DNA from: Georgenia_A wangjunii | Lineage (GTDB): Bacteria > Actinomycetota > Actinomycetes > Actinomycetales > Actinomycetaceae | Strand: one strand, 5' to 3' | DNA: 64,000 nucleotides | Assembly: GCF_036421915.1 (NCBI RefSeq) | Contig: NZ_JAZGOM010000009.1 | Shown here: positions 8,248-17,064 of the stretch, in pieces | Position numbering within the stretch: the first letter of the stretch is position 1 | Layout: each line of letters begins with the position of its first letter | The notes under the pieces: generated by a model | The model's input: the letters and a program-made list of their open reading frames with translations, nothing else | Told to the model about the DNA's origin: nothing | Database searches by the model: none | Translations under genes and position numbers: made by a program

Positions 8248-9110
8248 TGGCCGACGTCAGCACGGGCCTCGCCGGCCCCGCCGCCCCGGACCGGGTGCTC
8301 GCCCTCCTCGCGACCGCCGAGGACGCCGACGGCGTCTCCCCGGTCTCCGAGCAGGGGGTGCTCGCCGTCCGTCGGCAGGCCGCGGGGGTCCGCCACCTGT
8401 GGGTCGCGGACGGCACGGACCTGCACGGCTACGCCCAGGTCGACGACGCGGGGAGCGCCGAGCTCGTCGTCCATCCCGGCCACCGCCGTCGGGGGACCGG
8501 GCGCGCACTCCTCGACTCGCTCCCGGACGACGTCGCCGTCTGGGCCCACGGCGACCTGCCGGGGGCGCAGGGTCTGGCCCGCTCCGCCGGGATGCGGGTC
8601 ACCCGTGAGCTGTGGCGGATGGCGCGCCCGCTCGCGGGCGTGGCCGCCGCGGCGCCGGAGCCTCCGGCCGGCGTCGGTGTGCGGACGTTCGAGCCGGGCC
8701 GCGACGAGGAGGCGTGGGTGAGCCTCAACGCGCGCGCGTTCGCCGACCACCCCGAGCAGGGCCGCCTCGGCGTCGCGGACCTGCGGGCGCGGATGGATGA
8801 GCCGTGGTTCGACCCGTCGCTCCTGTGGTTCGCCCACGAGGCGGGTTCGCCGGACACCCTTCTCGCCTCGATGTGGGTCAAGGTCGTCCCGGGTGAGGAG
8901 GCGGGCGAGATCTACGCGCTCGGCGTCGACCCGGCCGCCCAGGGGCGCGGTACCGGGCGCTGGCTCACGGCGCTCGCCCTCGCCGAGCTCGCCGCGCGCG
9001 GCTTGGACCGGGTCGATCTCTACGTCGACGGGGACAACACCGCCGCCGTGCGCACGTACCAGCGCGCGGGCTTCGACCGGGTGACGCTGGACGTGCAGTA
9101 CCGGCGGTAG
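8247..9110 (+). CDS. mshD: Mycothiol synthase
   Basis: MshD acetylates the cysteinyl amine of Cys-GlcN-Ins with acetyl-CoA, the last step of mycothiol synthesis. Two tandem GNAT domains are visible. The N-terminal half has AELVVHPGHRRRGTGRALL. The C-terminal half has NARAFADHPEQG, SMWVKVVPGEEAGEIYALGVDP and the acetyl-CoA loop QGRGTGRWL, followed by LYVDGDNTAAVRTYQRAGF. The length of 287 residues is normal. The start overlaps the stop of the preceding gene by one base. Synteny supports the call: in mycobacteria mshD lies beside glnR and a pstB homologue, and both kinds of gene occur within 10 kb here. Confidence 0.92.
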   Translation: MADVSTGLAGPAAPDRVLALLATAEDADGVSPVSEQGVLAVRRQAAGVRHLWVADGTDLHGYAQVDDAGSAELVVHPGHRRRGTGRALLDSLPDDVAVWAHGDLPGAQGLARSAGMRVTRELWRMARPLAGVAAAAPEPPAGVGVRTFEPGRDEEAWVSLNARAFADHPEQGRLGVADLRARMDEPWFDPSLLWFAHEAGSPDTLLASMWVKVVPGEEAGEIYALGVDPAAQGRGTGRWLTALALAELAARGLDRVDLYVDGDNTAAVRTYQRAGFDRVTLDVQYRR

Positions 9111-9157
9111 ACGGCTCCGTGCTGGCATAGTCGCCACCTAGTGCCACCATTGCCACC

Positions 9158-11566
9158 ATGAGCGACCCTGGTTCCTCGGCGCGTCAGCCGCGCCGCCCTG
9201 ACGGACGGTTCGCTCGGCGTGAGCCGGGCTCGACGACGGAGGGTGCCAGGACGATGACGGACGAGGCGATGGAGACGGTGGACACGGACGACGAGAGTCT
9301 CGACCTCGATGTCGACGACAGCGACGTCGACGTCGATGAGAGCGACGACCTGGCCCTGCAGACCGAGGGGCTGAGCGCGAGCGCGTCCGAGCTCGCCGAG
9401 CAGAGCGAGACCCTCGGCGACCCGCGGACGGACCCGCTCGAGGCGGAGCTCCCCGAGGGGCGCTTCGCCGACCGTGAGCTCAGCTGGCTCGCGTTCAACG
9501 AGCGCGTCCTCGAGCAGGCGCAGGACACGAGCCAGCCCCTCCTCGAACGCGCCTGGTTCCTCGCCATCTTCGCCTCGAACCTCGACGAGTTCTTCATGGT
9601 GCGCGTCGCCGGCCTCAAGCGGCGCATCGCCACGGGCCTGGCCGTCACGGCGGCGTCCGGGCTCTCCCCGCGCCAGGTCCTCGAGGCCATCAGCGTGCGC
9701 GCCCACGAGCTCCAGGCCGAGCACGCCCGGACCTTCGCCGAGGACGTCCAGCCCGCGCTCGCGGCCGAGGGGGTGCGCCTCCTGCGGTGGGACGACCTCG
9801 CCGAGAGCGAGCAGCAGCGGCTGCACAAGTTCTTCCGCAAGCAGATCTTCCCGGTGCTCACGCCGCTCGCCGTCGACCCCGCGCACCCCTTCCCCTACAT
9901 CTCGGGGCTCTCGCTCAACCTCGCCGTCGTCGTGCGCAACCCCTCGACCGGCAAGGAGCACTTCGCGCGGGTCAAGGTGCCGCCGCTGCTGCCCCGGTTC
10001 ATCGCCGTCGACGCGTCGGGCCGCCCGCACCGACCGGAGGACGCCCCGGCCGAGGAGGAGGGACGCACGTCGTTCGTGCCGATCGAGGACATCATCGCCG
10101 AGCACCTCGACAACCTCTTCCCCGGCATGGAGATCGTCGAGCACCACAGCTTCCGGGTGACCCGCAACGAGGACGTCGAGGTGGAGGAGGACGACGCCGA
10201 GAACCTCCTCAAGGCTCTCGAGAAGGAGCTCGTCCGTCGGCGGTTCGGCCCGGCGGTCCGGCTCGAGCTCGCCGAGGGCATCAGCCCGCACGTGCGCCGC
10301 CTCCTCGTGCGCGAGCTCGGCGTCTCCGAGCCGGAGGTCTACGAGCTACCCGCCCCGCTCGACCTCACCGGGCTCAACGACATCCATGCGCTCGACCGCC
10401 CGGGCCTGAAGTACCCGAAGTTCGTCCCCGTGACACCGCGGGCCCTCGCCGAGGTGGAGAGCGCCACCCCGACGGACTTCTTCGCGGCGATCCGGCAGCG
10501 GGACGTGCTCCTGCACCACCCGTACGACTCGTTCTCGACGTCGGTCCAGCAGTTCCTCGCGCAGGCGGCGGCGGACCCGCAGGTCCTCGCCATCAAGCAG
10601 ACCCTCTACCGCACGTCCGGGGACTCCCCGATCGTCGACGCACTCATCGACGCGGCGGAGGCGGGCAAGCAGGTGCTCGCCATCGTCGAGATCAAGGCGC
10701 GCTTCGACGAGCAGGCCAACATCACGTGGGCCCGCAAGCTCGAGCAGGCCGGCGTGCACGTCGTCTACGGCATGGTCGGCCTCAAGACGCACTGCAAGCT
10801 CTCCCTCGTCGTGCGCCAGGAGACCGACGGCCTGCGCCGCTACTGCCACATCGGCACGGGAAACTACAACCCCAAGACGGCGCGCGGGTACGAGGACCTC
10901 GGTCTGCTCACGTGCGACCCCGACGTCGGGCAGGACCTCACCCGCCTGTTCAACCAGCTCTCGGGGTACGCGCCCCGCTCGCGCTTCCGCCGGCTCCTCG
11001 TCGCGCCGCGGTCGCTGCGCGACGGCCTCATCGAGCGGATCGAGCGGGAGGTGGAGAACCACCGCCGCGGCGAGCCCGCGTGGATCAAGCTCAAGATGAA
11101 CTCCATCGTCGACGAGGCGATCATCGACGCGCTGTACCGCGCGAGCCAGGCGGGCGTGCCGGTGGACCTCGTGGTCCGCGGGATCTGCGCGCTGCGTCCG
11201 GGCGTGCCGGGCCTGAGCGAGAACATCCGGGTCCGCTCCGTCCTCGGCCGCTTCCTCGAGCACGCCCGCGTCTTCGCCTTCGCCGGGGGCGGTCAGGAGC
11301 CGGAGATGTGGATCGGCAGCGCCGACCTCATGCACCGCAACCTCGACCGGCGCGTCGAGGTCCTCGTCCGCATCGTCGAGCGGGGGCAGGTGGAGTCGCT
11401 CATCGCCCTTCTCGACCTCACGATGGCGGAGACGACGGCGTCGTGGCACCTGGGCCCGGACGGAGACTGGGTGCGGCGCCACCGCGACGACGAGGGCCGC
11501 CCGCTCGACGACCTGCAGGAGATCCTCATGGCTCGTGCCCGCCGCCGAGTGGCTGCCTCGCGGTGA
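9158..11566 (+). CDS. ppk: Polyphosphate kinase 1
   Basis: PPK1 reversibly transfers the gamma-phosphate of ATP to inorganic polyphosphate. The conserved N domain begins at LPEGRFADRELSWLAFNERVLEQA. The autophosphorylated histidine is H545 in VGLKTHCKLSLV and the second catalytic histidine is H564 in YCHIGTGNYN. The PPK core continues to LHRNLDRRVEVLV near the end. About 90 residues before the core are unusual and very acidic (runs of DDES, DVDD, DVDES). The start is uncertain: the ATG at 9158 has no clear ribosome site, and an in-frame ATG at 9254 follows CAGGACG. The stop overlaps the mutT1-like GTG (GTGA), so the two are co-translated. Confidence 0.95.
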   Translation: MSDPGSSARQPRRPDGRFARREPGSTTEGARTMTDEAMETVDTDDESLDLDVDDSDVDVDESDDLALQTEGLSASASELAEQSETLGDPRTDPLEAELPEGRFADRELSWLAFNERVLEQAQDTSQPLLERAWFLAIFASNLDEFFMVRVAGLKRRIATGLAVTAASGLSPRQVLEAISVRAHELQAEHARTFAEDVQPALAAEGVRLLRWDDLAESEQQRLHKFFRKQIFPVLTPLAVDPAHPFPYISGLSLNLAVVVRNPSTGKEHFARVKVPPLLPRFIAVDASGRPHRPEDAPAEEEGRTSFVPIEDIIAEHLDNLFPGMEIVEHHSFRVTRNEDVEVEEDDAENLLKALEKELVRRRFGPAVRLELAEGISPHVRRLLVRELGVSEPEVYELPAPLDLTGLNDIHALDRPGLKYPKFVPVTPRALAEVESATPTDFFAAIRQRDVLLHHPYDSFSTSVQQFLAQAAADPQVLAIKQTLYRTSGDSPIVDALIDAAEAGKQVLAIVEIKARFDEQANITWARKLEQAGVHVVYGMVGLKTHCKLSLVVRQETDGLRRYCHIGTGNYNPKTARGYEDLGLLTCDPDVGQDLTRLFNQLSGYAPRSRFRRLLVAPRSLRDGLIERIEREVENHRRGEPAWIKLKMNSIVDEAIIDALYRASQAGVPVDLVVRGICALRPGVPGLSENIRVRSVLGRFLEHARVFAFAGGGQEPEMWIGSADLMHRNLDRRVEVLVRIVERGQVESLIALLDLTMAETTASWHLGPDGDWVRRHRDDEGRPLDDLQEILMARARRRVAASR

Positions 11567-12570
11567 CGGCGTCGTCCGCCCAGGTGGTCCATGCCGCAGG
11601 CACCCTGGTGTGGCGCGTCGAGGGCAAGCGGTTGCAGGTCCTGCTCGTGCACCGGCCTCGGTACGACGACTGGTCCTGGCCCAAGGGCAAGCTCGAGCCG
11701 GGGGAGTCCCTCGCCGAGTGCGCCGTGCGCGAGACGGCGGAGGAGACCGGGCTCGACGTCGTCCTCGCCCGCCCGCTGCCCGACGTGAAGTACCGGCTCT
11801 CGGACGGCCGGCGCAAGCACTGCCACTACTGGGTGGCGACCGTCGCGGACCCGGGCGCCACGGCCCTGACCGCACGCGCCGCCGTCAAGCGGGCGCCCAC
11901 GACGGAGATCGACGAGACCCGCTGGGTCGACGCCCGAGAGGCGAAGAAGCTCCTCACCCGCTCCCAGGACGCCGAGCCCCTCGGAGCGCTCATCGACATG
12001 TGGGAGGACGAGCGGCTGCGGACGTGGACCATCGTCGTCGTCCGGCACGCCCGGGCCCGCAAGCGCTCCGCGTGGAAGGGGGGCGAGCTGACCCGGCCCC
12101 TCACCGGCGTCGGCGAGGCCCAGGCGCGCGCGCTCGTCCCGATCCTCGCCGCCTTCGGGACCGCCCGCGTGGTCTCCAGCCCCTGGGAGCGGTGCCTGCG
12201 CACGGTCGACGCCTACGCCCAGGCGGTCGGCCTCCCGATCGAGCCCGTGCCGGAGCTCACCGAGGACGCGCACAAGGACAAGCCCAAGCACGTCCGCCGG
12301 ATCATCCAACGAGTGCTCAACGAGCGGGCGGAGCCGATGGCGCTGTGCACCCACCGCCCCGTTCTGCCGACACTCATGGACGAGATCGCCACGCGCACCC
12401 CGCACCGGATCATGGCGATGGTGCCGGAGTCGGACCCATGGCTCCGCACCGCGGAGGTGCTCATCGTCCACGTCGCCCGGCGCCCCGGGCGCAGCGCGTC
12501 GGTCGTCGCGCTCGAGAAGCACCGGGCCCCTTCCGCCGGCGAGCCGGGCGACAGGCCCACGCCCTCGTAA
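11563..12570 (+). CDS. MutT1-type protein: Nudix hydrolase plus histidine phosphatase
   Basis: Residues 1-140 form a Nudix domain with the box GKLEPGESLAECAVRETAEETGL. Residues 155-310 form a SixA-like histidine phosphatase with VVVRHARA (R161-H162), SSPWERCLRT and CTHRPVLPT. This two-domain plan is that of mycobacterial MutT1, which hydrolyses 8-oxo-GTP/8-oxo-dGTP and is encoded next to ppk1 there as well, so the neighbourhood supports the call. The GTG start overlaps the ppk stop. There is no hairpin after it, only the dispersed repeats upstream of pstS. Confidence 0.85.
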   Translation: MTASSAQVVHAAGTLVWRVEGKRLQVLLVHRPRYDDWSWPKGKLEPGESLAECAVRETAEETGLDVVLARPLPDVKYRLSDGRRKHCHYWVATVADPGATALTARAAVKRAPTTEIDETRWVDAREAKKLLTRSQDAEPLGALIDMWEDERLRTWTIVVVRHARARKRSAWKGGELTRPLTGVGEAQARALVPILAAFGTARVVSSPWERCLRTVDAYAQAVGLPIEPVPELTEDAHKDKPKHVRRIIQRVLNERAEPMALCTHRPVLPTLMDEIATRTPHRIMAMVPESDPWLRTAEVLIVHVARRPGRSASVVALEKHRAPSAGEPGDRPTPS

Positions 12571-12641
12571 CCCCTGGCCCGCGTGACGTCCCGAAGCGCC
12601 GGCCGCCGTCGTCCTCGCCCTCGTCGGTGCCCACCCTCGTT

Positions 12642-12709
12642 GGTGGTCGTGCAGAAGTGCCGCCCGGCTGTTGCCCTCCCCCCGCTCGTGGTCATGCAGA
12701 AGTGCCGGA
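12642..12709 (+). repeat. Two direct copies of a dispersed repeat (GTCATGCAGAAGTGCCGG type)
   Basis: GGTCGTGCAGAAGTGCCG (12645-12662) and GGTCATGCAGAAGTGCCG (12690-12707) are near-identical copies 45 bases apart. The same sequence occurs in inverted and direct orientation inside the dehydrogenase gene at 37707-37833. It resembles a short interspersed extragenic repeat of the REP type; I see no transposase in the window. Confidence 0.75.
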
Positions 12710-12809
12710 GCGCGTTGGTCCCACGCGCGCCGGTGGAACTCGAGTGACACCCCGAGCATCTCGAGGGGGGCGGGCCGGTGACAGGAATGTGATCCAACCG
12801 ACAGCAGCC

Positions 12810-12864
12810 GTTCATCCTGCGTTCACCAGGTGCCCCCGCGCACGTCACCCAGGCTGCCTAACGT
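12810..12864 (+). promoter_or_regulatory. pst operon promoter with PHO box
   Basis: Two adjacent 11-base units, GTTCATCCTGC (12810-12820) and GTTCACCAGGT (12821-12831), match the actinobacterial PhoP direct-repeat consensus GTTCACC. A weaker related unit, GTCACCCAGG (12844-12853), falls in the same 11-base phase one unit later. A -10-like TAACGT lies at 12859-12864, so the box covers the -35 region. This predicts induction of pstSCAB by PhoRP under phosphate limitation. PhoR and PhoP are not in the window. Confidence 0.78.
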
Positions 12865-12914
12865 CGACGACGGCCGGTGAGATCCCGGCCCACCGACGAC
12901 AGGATGGAAACAAC

Positions 12915-14051
12915 GTGAAGCTTGCACGCAGCCGCCGCACGGCGGGAGTTGCCGCTATGAGCGCGCTCGCGCTCACCCTCGCGGCTTGTGGGTCCGCGGC
13001 CGACGCGGACAACGAGAGCACCGGCTCCGACGAGACGTCGGCCGCCGGGGGCGAGGAGCTCTCGGGCTCCATCGCGGGATCGGGGGCCAGCTCGCAGGAG
13101 GCGGCCGTCCAGGGCTGGATCGCCGGGTTCCAGGAGCAGAACGAGGGCGTCTCGGTCACCTACGACCCCACCGGCTCCGGCACGGGCCGCGAGCAGTTCC
13201 TCAACGGCACGGTCCTGTTCGCCGGCTCGGACGCCGCGATGGACGCCGAGGAGCTCGAGGCGGGCACCGAGCGCTGCTACGGCGGCGAGGTCATCGAGCT
13301 GCCGCTGTACATCAGCCCGATCGCCGTCATCTACAACCTTCCCTCGGTCGACGCCGAGCACATCAACCTCACGCCCGACGCGATCGCCGGCATCTTCAAC
13401 GGCGACATCACGACGTGGAACGACCCGGCCATCACCGAGTCCAACCCCGACGTCGAGCTGCCCGACCTGCCCGTCATCCCGGTCAACCGCTCGGACGACT
13501 CCGGCACGACGGAGAACTTCACCGAGTACCTCGCCGCCGCGGCGCCCGACGCCTGGACGCACGGCCCGGTCGAGACGTGGCCGATCTCCGGCACCCAGTC
13601 CGGTGCGCAGACGTCCGGCATGATCGACGTCGTCTCCGGCGCCGAGGGCGCCATCGGTTACGCCGACGCCTCGCGCGCCGGTGACCTCGGCACCGTCGCG
13701 GTGGGCGTGGGGGACGAGTTCGTCCCGTTCTCGCCCGAGGCCGCCGCGGCGATCATCGACGCCTCCCCGGCGACCGACGACGCGACCGACCTGCGCCTGA
13801 CGATCGAGCTCGCCCGTGACACGACCGAGGCCGGGACCTACCCGATCGTCCTCATCTCCTACTCCATCGCGTGCTCGCTCTACGAGACGGAGGAGGACGC
13901 CGCCAACGTGGCCGCCTACCTCACCTACGTCGCGAGCCCCGAGGGTCAGGACCGCGCGGCCTCCCCGGACGTCGCTGGCTCGGCCCCCATCTCCGACGAC
14001 CTGCGCGAGCGGGTCATGGCGGCCATCGAGCAGATCGCCGTCGCCGGTTGA
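12915..14051 (+). CDS. pstS: Phosphate ABC transporter substrate-binding lipoprotein
   Basis: PstS captures phosphate outside the membrane and delivers it to PstCA. The GTG start gives a lipoprotein signal peptide with a lipobox LTLAACGS (lipidated C25). The mature part shows IAGSGASSQEAAVQGW, the TYDPTGSGTGREQF phosphate loop, LPLYISPIAVIYNLP, IFNGDITTWNDPAI and NRSDDSGTTENFTEYL, all family blocks. The length of 378 residues is usual. The PHO box lies about 85 bases upstream. It is the first gene of pstSCAB; a 101-base gap to pstC holds no strong terminator, so the high pstS level probably comes from translation or mRNA stability. Confidence 0.95.
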   Translation: MKLARSRRTAGVAAMSALALTLAACGSAADADNESTGSDETSAAGGEELSGSIAGSGASSQEAAVQGWIAGFQEQNEGVSVTYDPTGSGTGREQFLNGTVLFAGSDAAMDAEELEAGTERCYGGEVIELPLYISPIAVIYNLPSVDAEHINLTPDAIAGIFNGDITTWNDPAITESNPDVELPDLPVIPVNRSDDSGTTENFTEYLAAAAPDAWTHGPVETWPISGTQSGAQTSGMIDVVSGAEGAIGYADASRAGDLGTVAVGVGDEFVPFSPEAAAAIIDASPATDDATDLRLTIELARDTTEAGTYPIVLISYSIACSLYETEEDAANVAAYLTYVASPEGQDRAASPDVAGSAPISDDLRERVMAAIEQIAVAG

Positions 14052-14152
14052 CCAGTTAGCCTGGCGGGCGGGTCGGCGCTCCCGGACACCCGGGGGCACC
14101 GGCCCGCCTGACGCACGTCATCCTCACCGACCTCATGACGCCCGGAGGACCA

Positions 14153-15136
14153 GTGGCCGTAGAGGCACCACCCGCAGCCCCCGAAGGGGCCCGGCCGACG
14201 ATCCGTGCGGGCCGCACGCCGGGGCGGCTCGGCAACCGCGTCTTCTCCGGCATCTCCACGGGCGCCGGCCTGCTCATCCTCGGCATCCTCGCCGCGGTCG
14301 CGGGCTTCCTCCTCATCCGTAGCTGGCCGGCGCTCGTCGCGTCCCGGGACGCGTTCGACCAGGTCGGCTTCATGCAGGACCGCAACCTGTGGGAGTACGT
14401 CGCCCCGCTCCTGTTCGGCACGATCCTCTCCTCGGCGATCGCGCTCCTCGTGGCCGTCCCGCTCAGCATCGCGATCGCCCTCTTCATCTCGCACTACGCG
14501 CCCCGCCGCCTCGCGCAGGGCCTCGGCTACCTCGTCGACCTCCTCGCGGCGATCCCCTCGGTCATCTTCGGCCTGTGGGGCATCCAGTGGCTCCAGCCGC
14601 TCCTGCACCCTCTCTTCCAGTGGCTCGCGGAGAACCTCGGGTGGGTCCCGCTCTTCAGCGAGTACCAGGCGCCCGCGCGGAACATCCTCACCGCCGGGCT
14701 CGTCCTCGCCGTCATGATCCTGCCGATCATCACGGCGACCATCCGGGAGGTCTTCCTCCAGACGCCGCGCCTGCACGAGGAGGCCTCGCTCGCGCTGGGC
14801 GCCACCCGCTGGGAGATGATCCGCCAGGCCGTGCTGCCGTTCGGGCGCTCCGGGATCATCAGCGCCGCGATGCTCGGCATGGGCCGCGCGCTCGGCGAGA
14901 CGATGGCCGTCCTCATGGTGCTCTCGCCCGGGTTCGCCATCAACCTCTTCCTCCTCCAGCCCGGCCAGCACCAGTCGATCGCCGCGAACATCGCGAGCCA
15001 GTTCCCCGAGGCGAGCGGGATGGGCGTGGACGTCCTCATCGCCTCCGGCCTCATCCTCTTCGTCCTCACCTTCGGCGTGAACCTGCTGGCCCGCTGGATC
15101 ATCGCCCGCCGCGCCGAGTTCTCGGGAGCGAACTGA
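14153..15136 (+). CDS. pstC: Phosphate ABC transporter permease PstC
   Basis: PstC is one of the two membrane subunits of the high-affinity phosphate transporter. I chose the GTG at 14153 because GGAGG lies five bases upstream; an ATG at 14135 would add six residues without a ribosome site. Six hydrophobic segments are seen. The permease loop is EEASLALGATRWEMIRQAVLP, followed by GRALGETMAVLMV, the EAA-type motif that contacts PstB. The stop overlaps the pstA start by one base. Confidence 0.93.
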   Translation: MAVEAPPAAPEGARPTIRAGRTPGRLGNRVFSGISTGAGLLILGILAAVAGFLLIRSWPALVASRDAFDQVGFMQDRNLWEYVAPLLFGTILSSAIALLVAVPLSIAIALFISHYAPRRLAQGLGYLVDLLAAIPSVIFGLWGIQWLQPLLHPLFQWLAENLGWVPLFSEYQAPARNILTAGLVLAVMILPIITATIREVFLQTPRLHEEASLALGATRWEMIRQAVLPFGRSGIISAAMLGMGRALGETMAVLMVLSPGFAINLFLLQPGQHQSIAANIASQFPEASGMGVDVLIASGLILFVLTFGVNLLARWIIARRAEFSGAN

Positions 15137-16182
15137 TGACCACGACCTCCGCCACGCTCGGCACGGGCACGCGCCGCCTGCCCCGGTGGGTCCCCTGGGC
15201 CACCATCGCCGCCTCGCTCGTCGTGGCCGCGGCGATCCAGCTCCTCGGTGACGGACCCACCCTCGCCGGCGTCGTCTTCATCGGGGCGCTCGTCTACGCG
15301 GTCGCGATCACAGCGGTCGCGTGGCAGGTCGAGGGCCCGCGCTGGGCCAAGGACCGGCTCGCGACGACGCTCGTCTGCCTGGCGTTCATCCTCGCCATGG
15401 TGCCCCTCGTCTCCCTCATCTGGACCGTCGTCGGTGACGGCGCGCTGCGGTTCGGGTGGGACTTCCTCACGACGGACATGGTCGGCGTCTTCGGCCAGAT
15501 GACCGAGGGCGGGGCGTACCACGCGATCGTCGGCACGCTCTACGTCACCGGCATCGCCAGCCTCGTCTCGATCCCGCTCGGCATCTTCACCGCGATCTAC
15601 CTCGTCGAGTACGGCCGTGGCCGGCTGGCCAAAGGCATCACCGTGCTCGTCGACGTCATGACGGGCATCCCCTCGATCGTCGCCGGCCTCTTCGCGTTCT
15701 CGGTGTTCCTCACGCTCTTCGGCCCGGCGTACAAGTCGGCCCTCATCGGCGGCGTCGCGCTCGCCGTCCTCATGACGCCCGTCGTCGTCCGCTCGGTCGA
15801 GGAGATGCTCCGCCTCGTTCCCAACGAGCTGCGCGAGGCCGCCTACGCGCTCGGCGTGCCGAAGTGGCTGACGATCGTCAAGGTCGTCCTGCGCACCGCC
15901 ATCGCGGGCATCACGACCGGTGTCATGATCGCCATCGCCCGGGTCATCGGCGAGACGGCGCCCCTGCTCATCACCGTGGGCATCACGAACAACACGAACT
16001 ACGACGCCTTCGACGGGCGCATCGCCACCCTGCCCGTCTACGTCTACCGTCAGTACGCCCAGGGCGGTGCGAGCGCCGACCGCGCCTGGGCCGGTGCCCT
16101 CACCCTCATCATCATCGTCATGCTGCTCAACCTCGTCGCCCGCCTGGTGAGCAGGTACTTCTCACCCAAGGGCATGCACTGA
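15136..16182 (+). CDS. pstA: Phosphate ABC transporter permease PstA
   Basis: PstA is the partner of PstC. The 348-residue protein has two N-terminal hydrophobic segments more than the minimal permease, then GTLYVTGIASLVSIPLGI, LVEYGRGRLAKGI, a VDVMTGIPSIVAGLF block and the EAA loop ELREAAYALGVPKWLTIVKVVL, then ARVIGETAPLLITVG. It begins by a one-base overlap with pstC and is followed by pstB after 51 bases that contain an AAGGA site. Confidence 0.93.
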   Translation: MTTTSATLGTGTRRLPRWVPWATIAASLVVAAAIQLLGDGPTLAGVVFIGALVYAVAITAVAWQVEGPRWAKDRLATTLVCLAFILAMVPLVSLIWTVVGDGALRFGWDFLTTDMVGVFGQMTEGGAYHAIVGTLYVTGIASLVSIPLGIFTAIYLVEYGRGRLAKGITVLVDVMTGIPSIVAGLFAFSVFLTLFGPAYKSALIGGVALAVLMTPVVVRSVEEMLRLVPNELREAAYALGVPKWLTIVKVVLRTAIAGITTGVMIAIARVIGETAPLLITVGITNNTNYDAFDGRIATLPVYVYRQYAQGGASADRAWAGALTLIIIVMLLNLVARLVSRYFSPKGMH

Positions 16183-16233
16183 TGGCACCCGCCCAGCAGC
16201 CCGGACCGCTCGCCAGCCCGCGAAGGAACACCC

Positions 16234-17013
16234 ATGTCTAAGCGCATCGACGTCAAGCACCTCAACGTCTACTACGGGGAGTTCCTCGCGGTCGAGGACG
16301 TCAACATGGTCATCGAGCCGCGAGCGGTGACCGCCCTCATCGGCCCGTCGGGCTGCGGCAAGTCGACGTTCCTGCGCACGCTCAACCGTATGCACGAGGT
16401 CATCCCCGGCGCGCGGGTCGAGGGCGAGGCCCTCATGGACGGGCAGGACCTCTACGCCCCCCAGGTGGACCCGGTGGAGGTCCGCCGCCAGGTGGGCATG
16501 GTGTTCCAGCGGCCCAACCCGTTCCCGACCATGTCGATCGCCGACAACGTCCTCGCCGGCGTGCGGCTCAACAACCGCCGGATGAGCAAGAGCGACGCCG
16601 CGGACCTCGTCGAGAGCTCGCTGCGCGGGGCGAACCTCTGGGAGGAGGTCAAGGACCGCCTCGAGCGGCCGGGGTCGTCGATCTCCGGTGGTCAGCAGCA
16701 GCGCCTGTGCATCGCGCGGGCCATCGCTGTGCAGCCGCAGGTCCTGCTCATGGACGAGCCGTGCTCGGCGCTCGACCCGATCTCGACGCTCGCGATCGAG
16801 GACCTCATCTCGGAGCTGAAGAAGGACTACACGATCGTCATCGTCACCCACAACATGCAGCAGGCCGCTCGGGTGTCGGACACGACGGGCTTCTTCAACA
16901 TCGCCGGCACCGGCAAGCCCGGCAACCTCATCGAGATGGACTCGACCGAGCGGATGTTCTCCACCCCGCAGAACAAGGCGACCGAGGACTACATCTCAGG
17001 CCGCTTCGGGTGA
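16234..17013 (+). CDS. pstB: Phosphate ABC transporter ATP-binding protein
   Basis: PstB hydrolyses ATP to drive phosphate uptake. Visible motifs are Walker A GPSGCGKS, the Q-loop FQRPNPFP, signature SGGQQQR, Walker B VLLMDEP with CSALDPIST, and the switch histidine VTHNMQQA. The length of 259 residues is standard. AAGGA precedes the ATG. The pst operon ends here at a strong hairpin; no phoU follows, so the PhoU homologue must lie elsewhere. Confidence 0.96.
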   Translation: MSKRIDVKHLNVYYGEFLAVEDVNMVIEPRAVTALIGPSGCGKSTFLRTLNRMHEVIPGARVEGEALMDGQDLYAPQVDPVEVRRQVGMVFQRPNPFPTMSIADNVLAGVRLNNRRMSKSDAADLVESSLRGANLWEEVKDRLERPGSSISGGQQQRLCIARAIAVQPQVLLMDEPCSALDPISTLAIEDLISELKKDYTIVIVTHNMQQAARVSDTTGFFNIAGTGKPGNLIEMDSTERMFSTPQNKATEDYISGRFG

Positions 17014-17018
17014 GGTTC

Positions 17019-17044
17019 GCGGCTGGGCGTCGTCGCCCAGCCGC
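17019..17044. terminator. Hairpin terminator after pstB
   Basis: GCGGCTGGGC (17019-17028) and GCCCAGCCGC (17035-17044) form a perfect ten-pair stem with a six-base loop. It separates pstB from the convergent lipoprotein gene and may act in both directions. No T-run follows. Confidence 0.75.
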
Positions 17045-17064
17045 CCCTCAGGCCGTCGCGAGGA

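Larger units (their letters stand above)
12571..12914. other. Intergenic region upstream of pstS (repeats and PHO box)
   Basis: 344 bases without a gene. The first part holds two copies of a dispersed repeat (12642-12709). The second part holds the pst promoter with a PHO box (12810-12831), a -10-like TAACGT (12859-12864) and a small hairpin GGCCGG/CCGGCC in the leader before the pstS start. The mutT1-like gene upstream has no obvious terminator of its own. Confidence 0.7.

Noticed and set aside
12642..12709. Insertion-sequence remnant
   Set aside because: There is no transposase fragment, terminal inverted repeat or target duplication. The unit is only about 20 bases and recurs alone.
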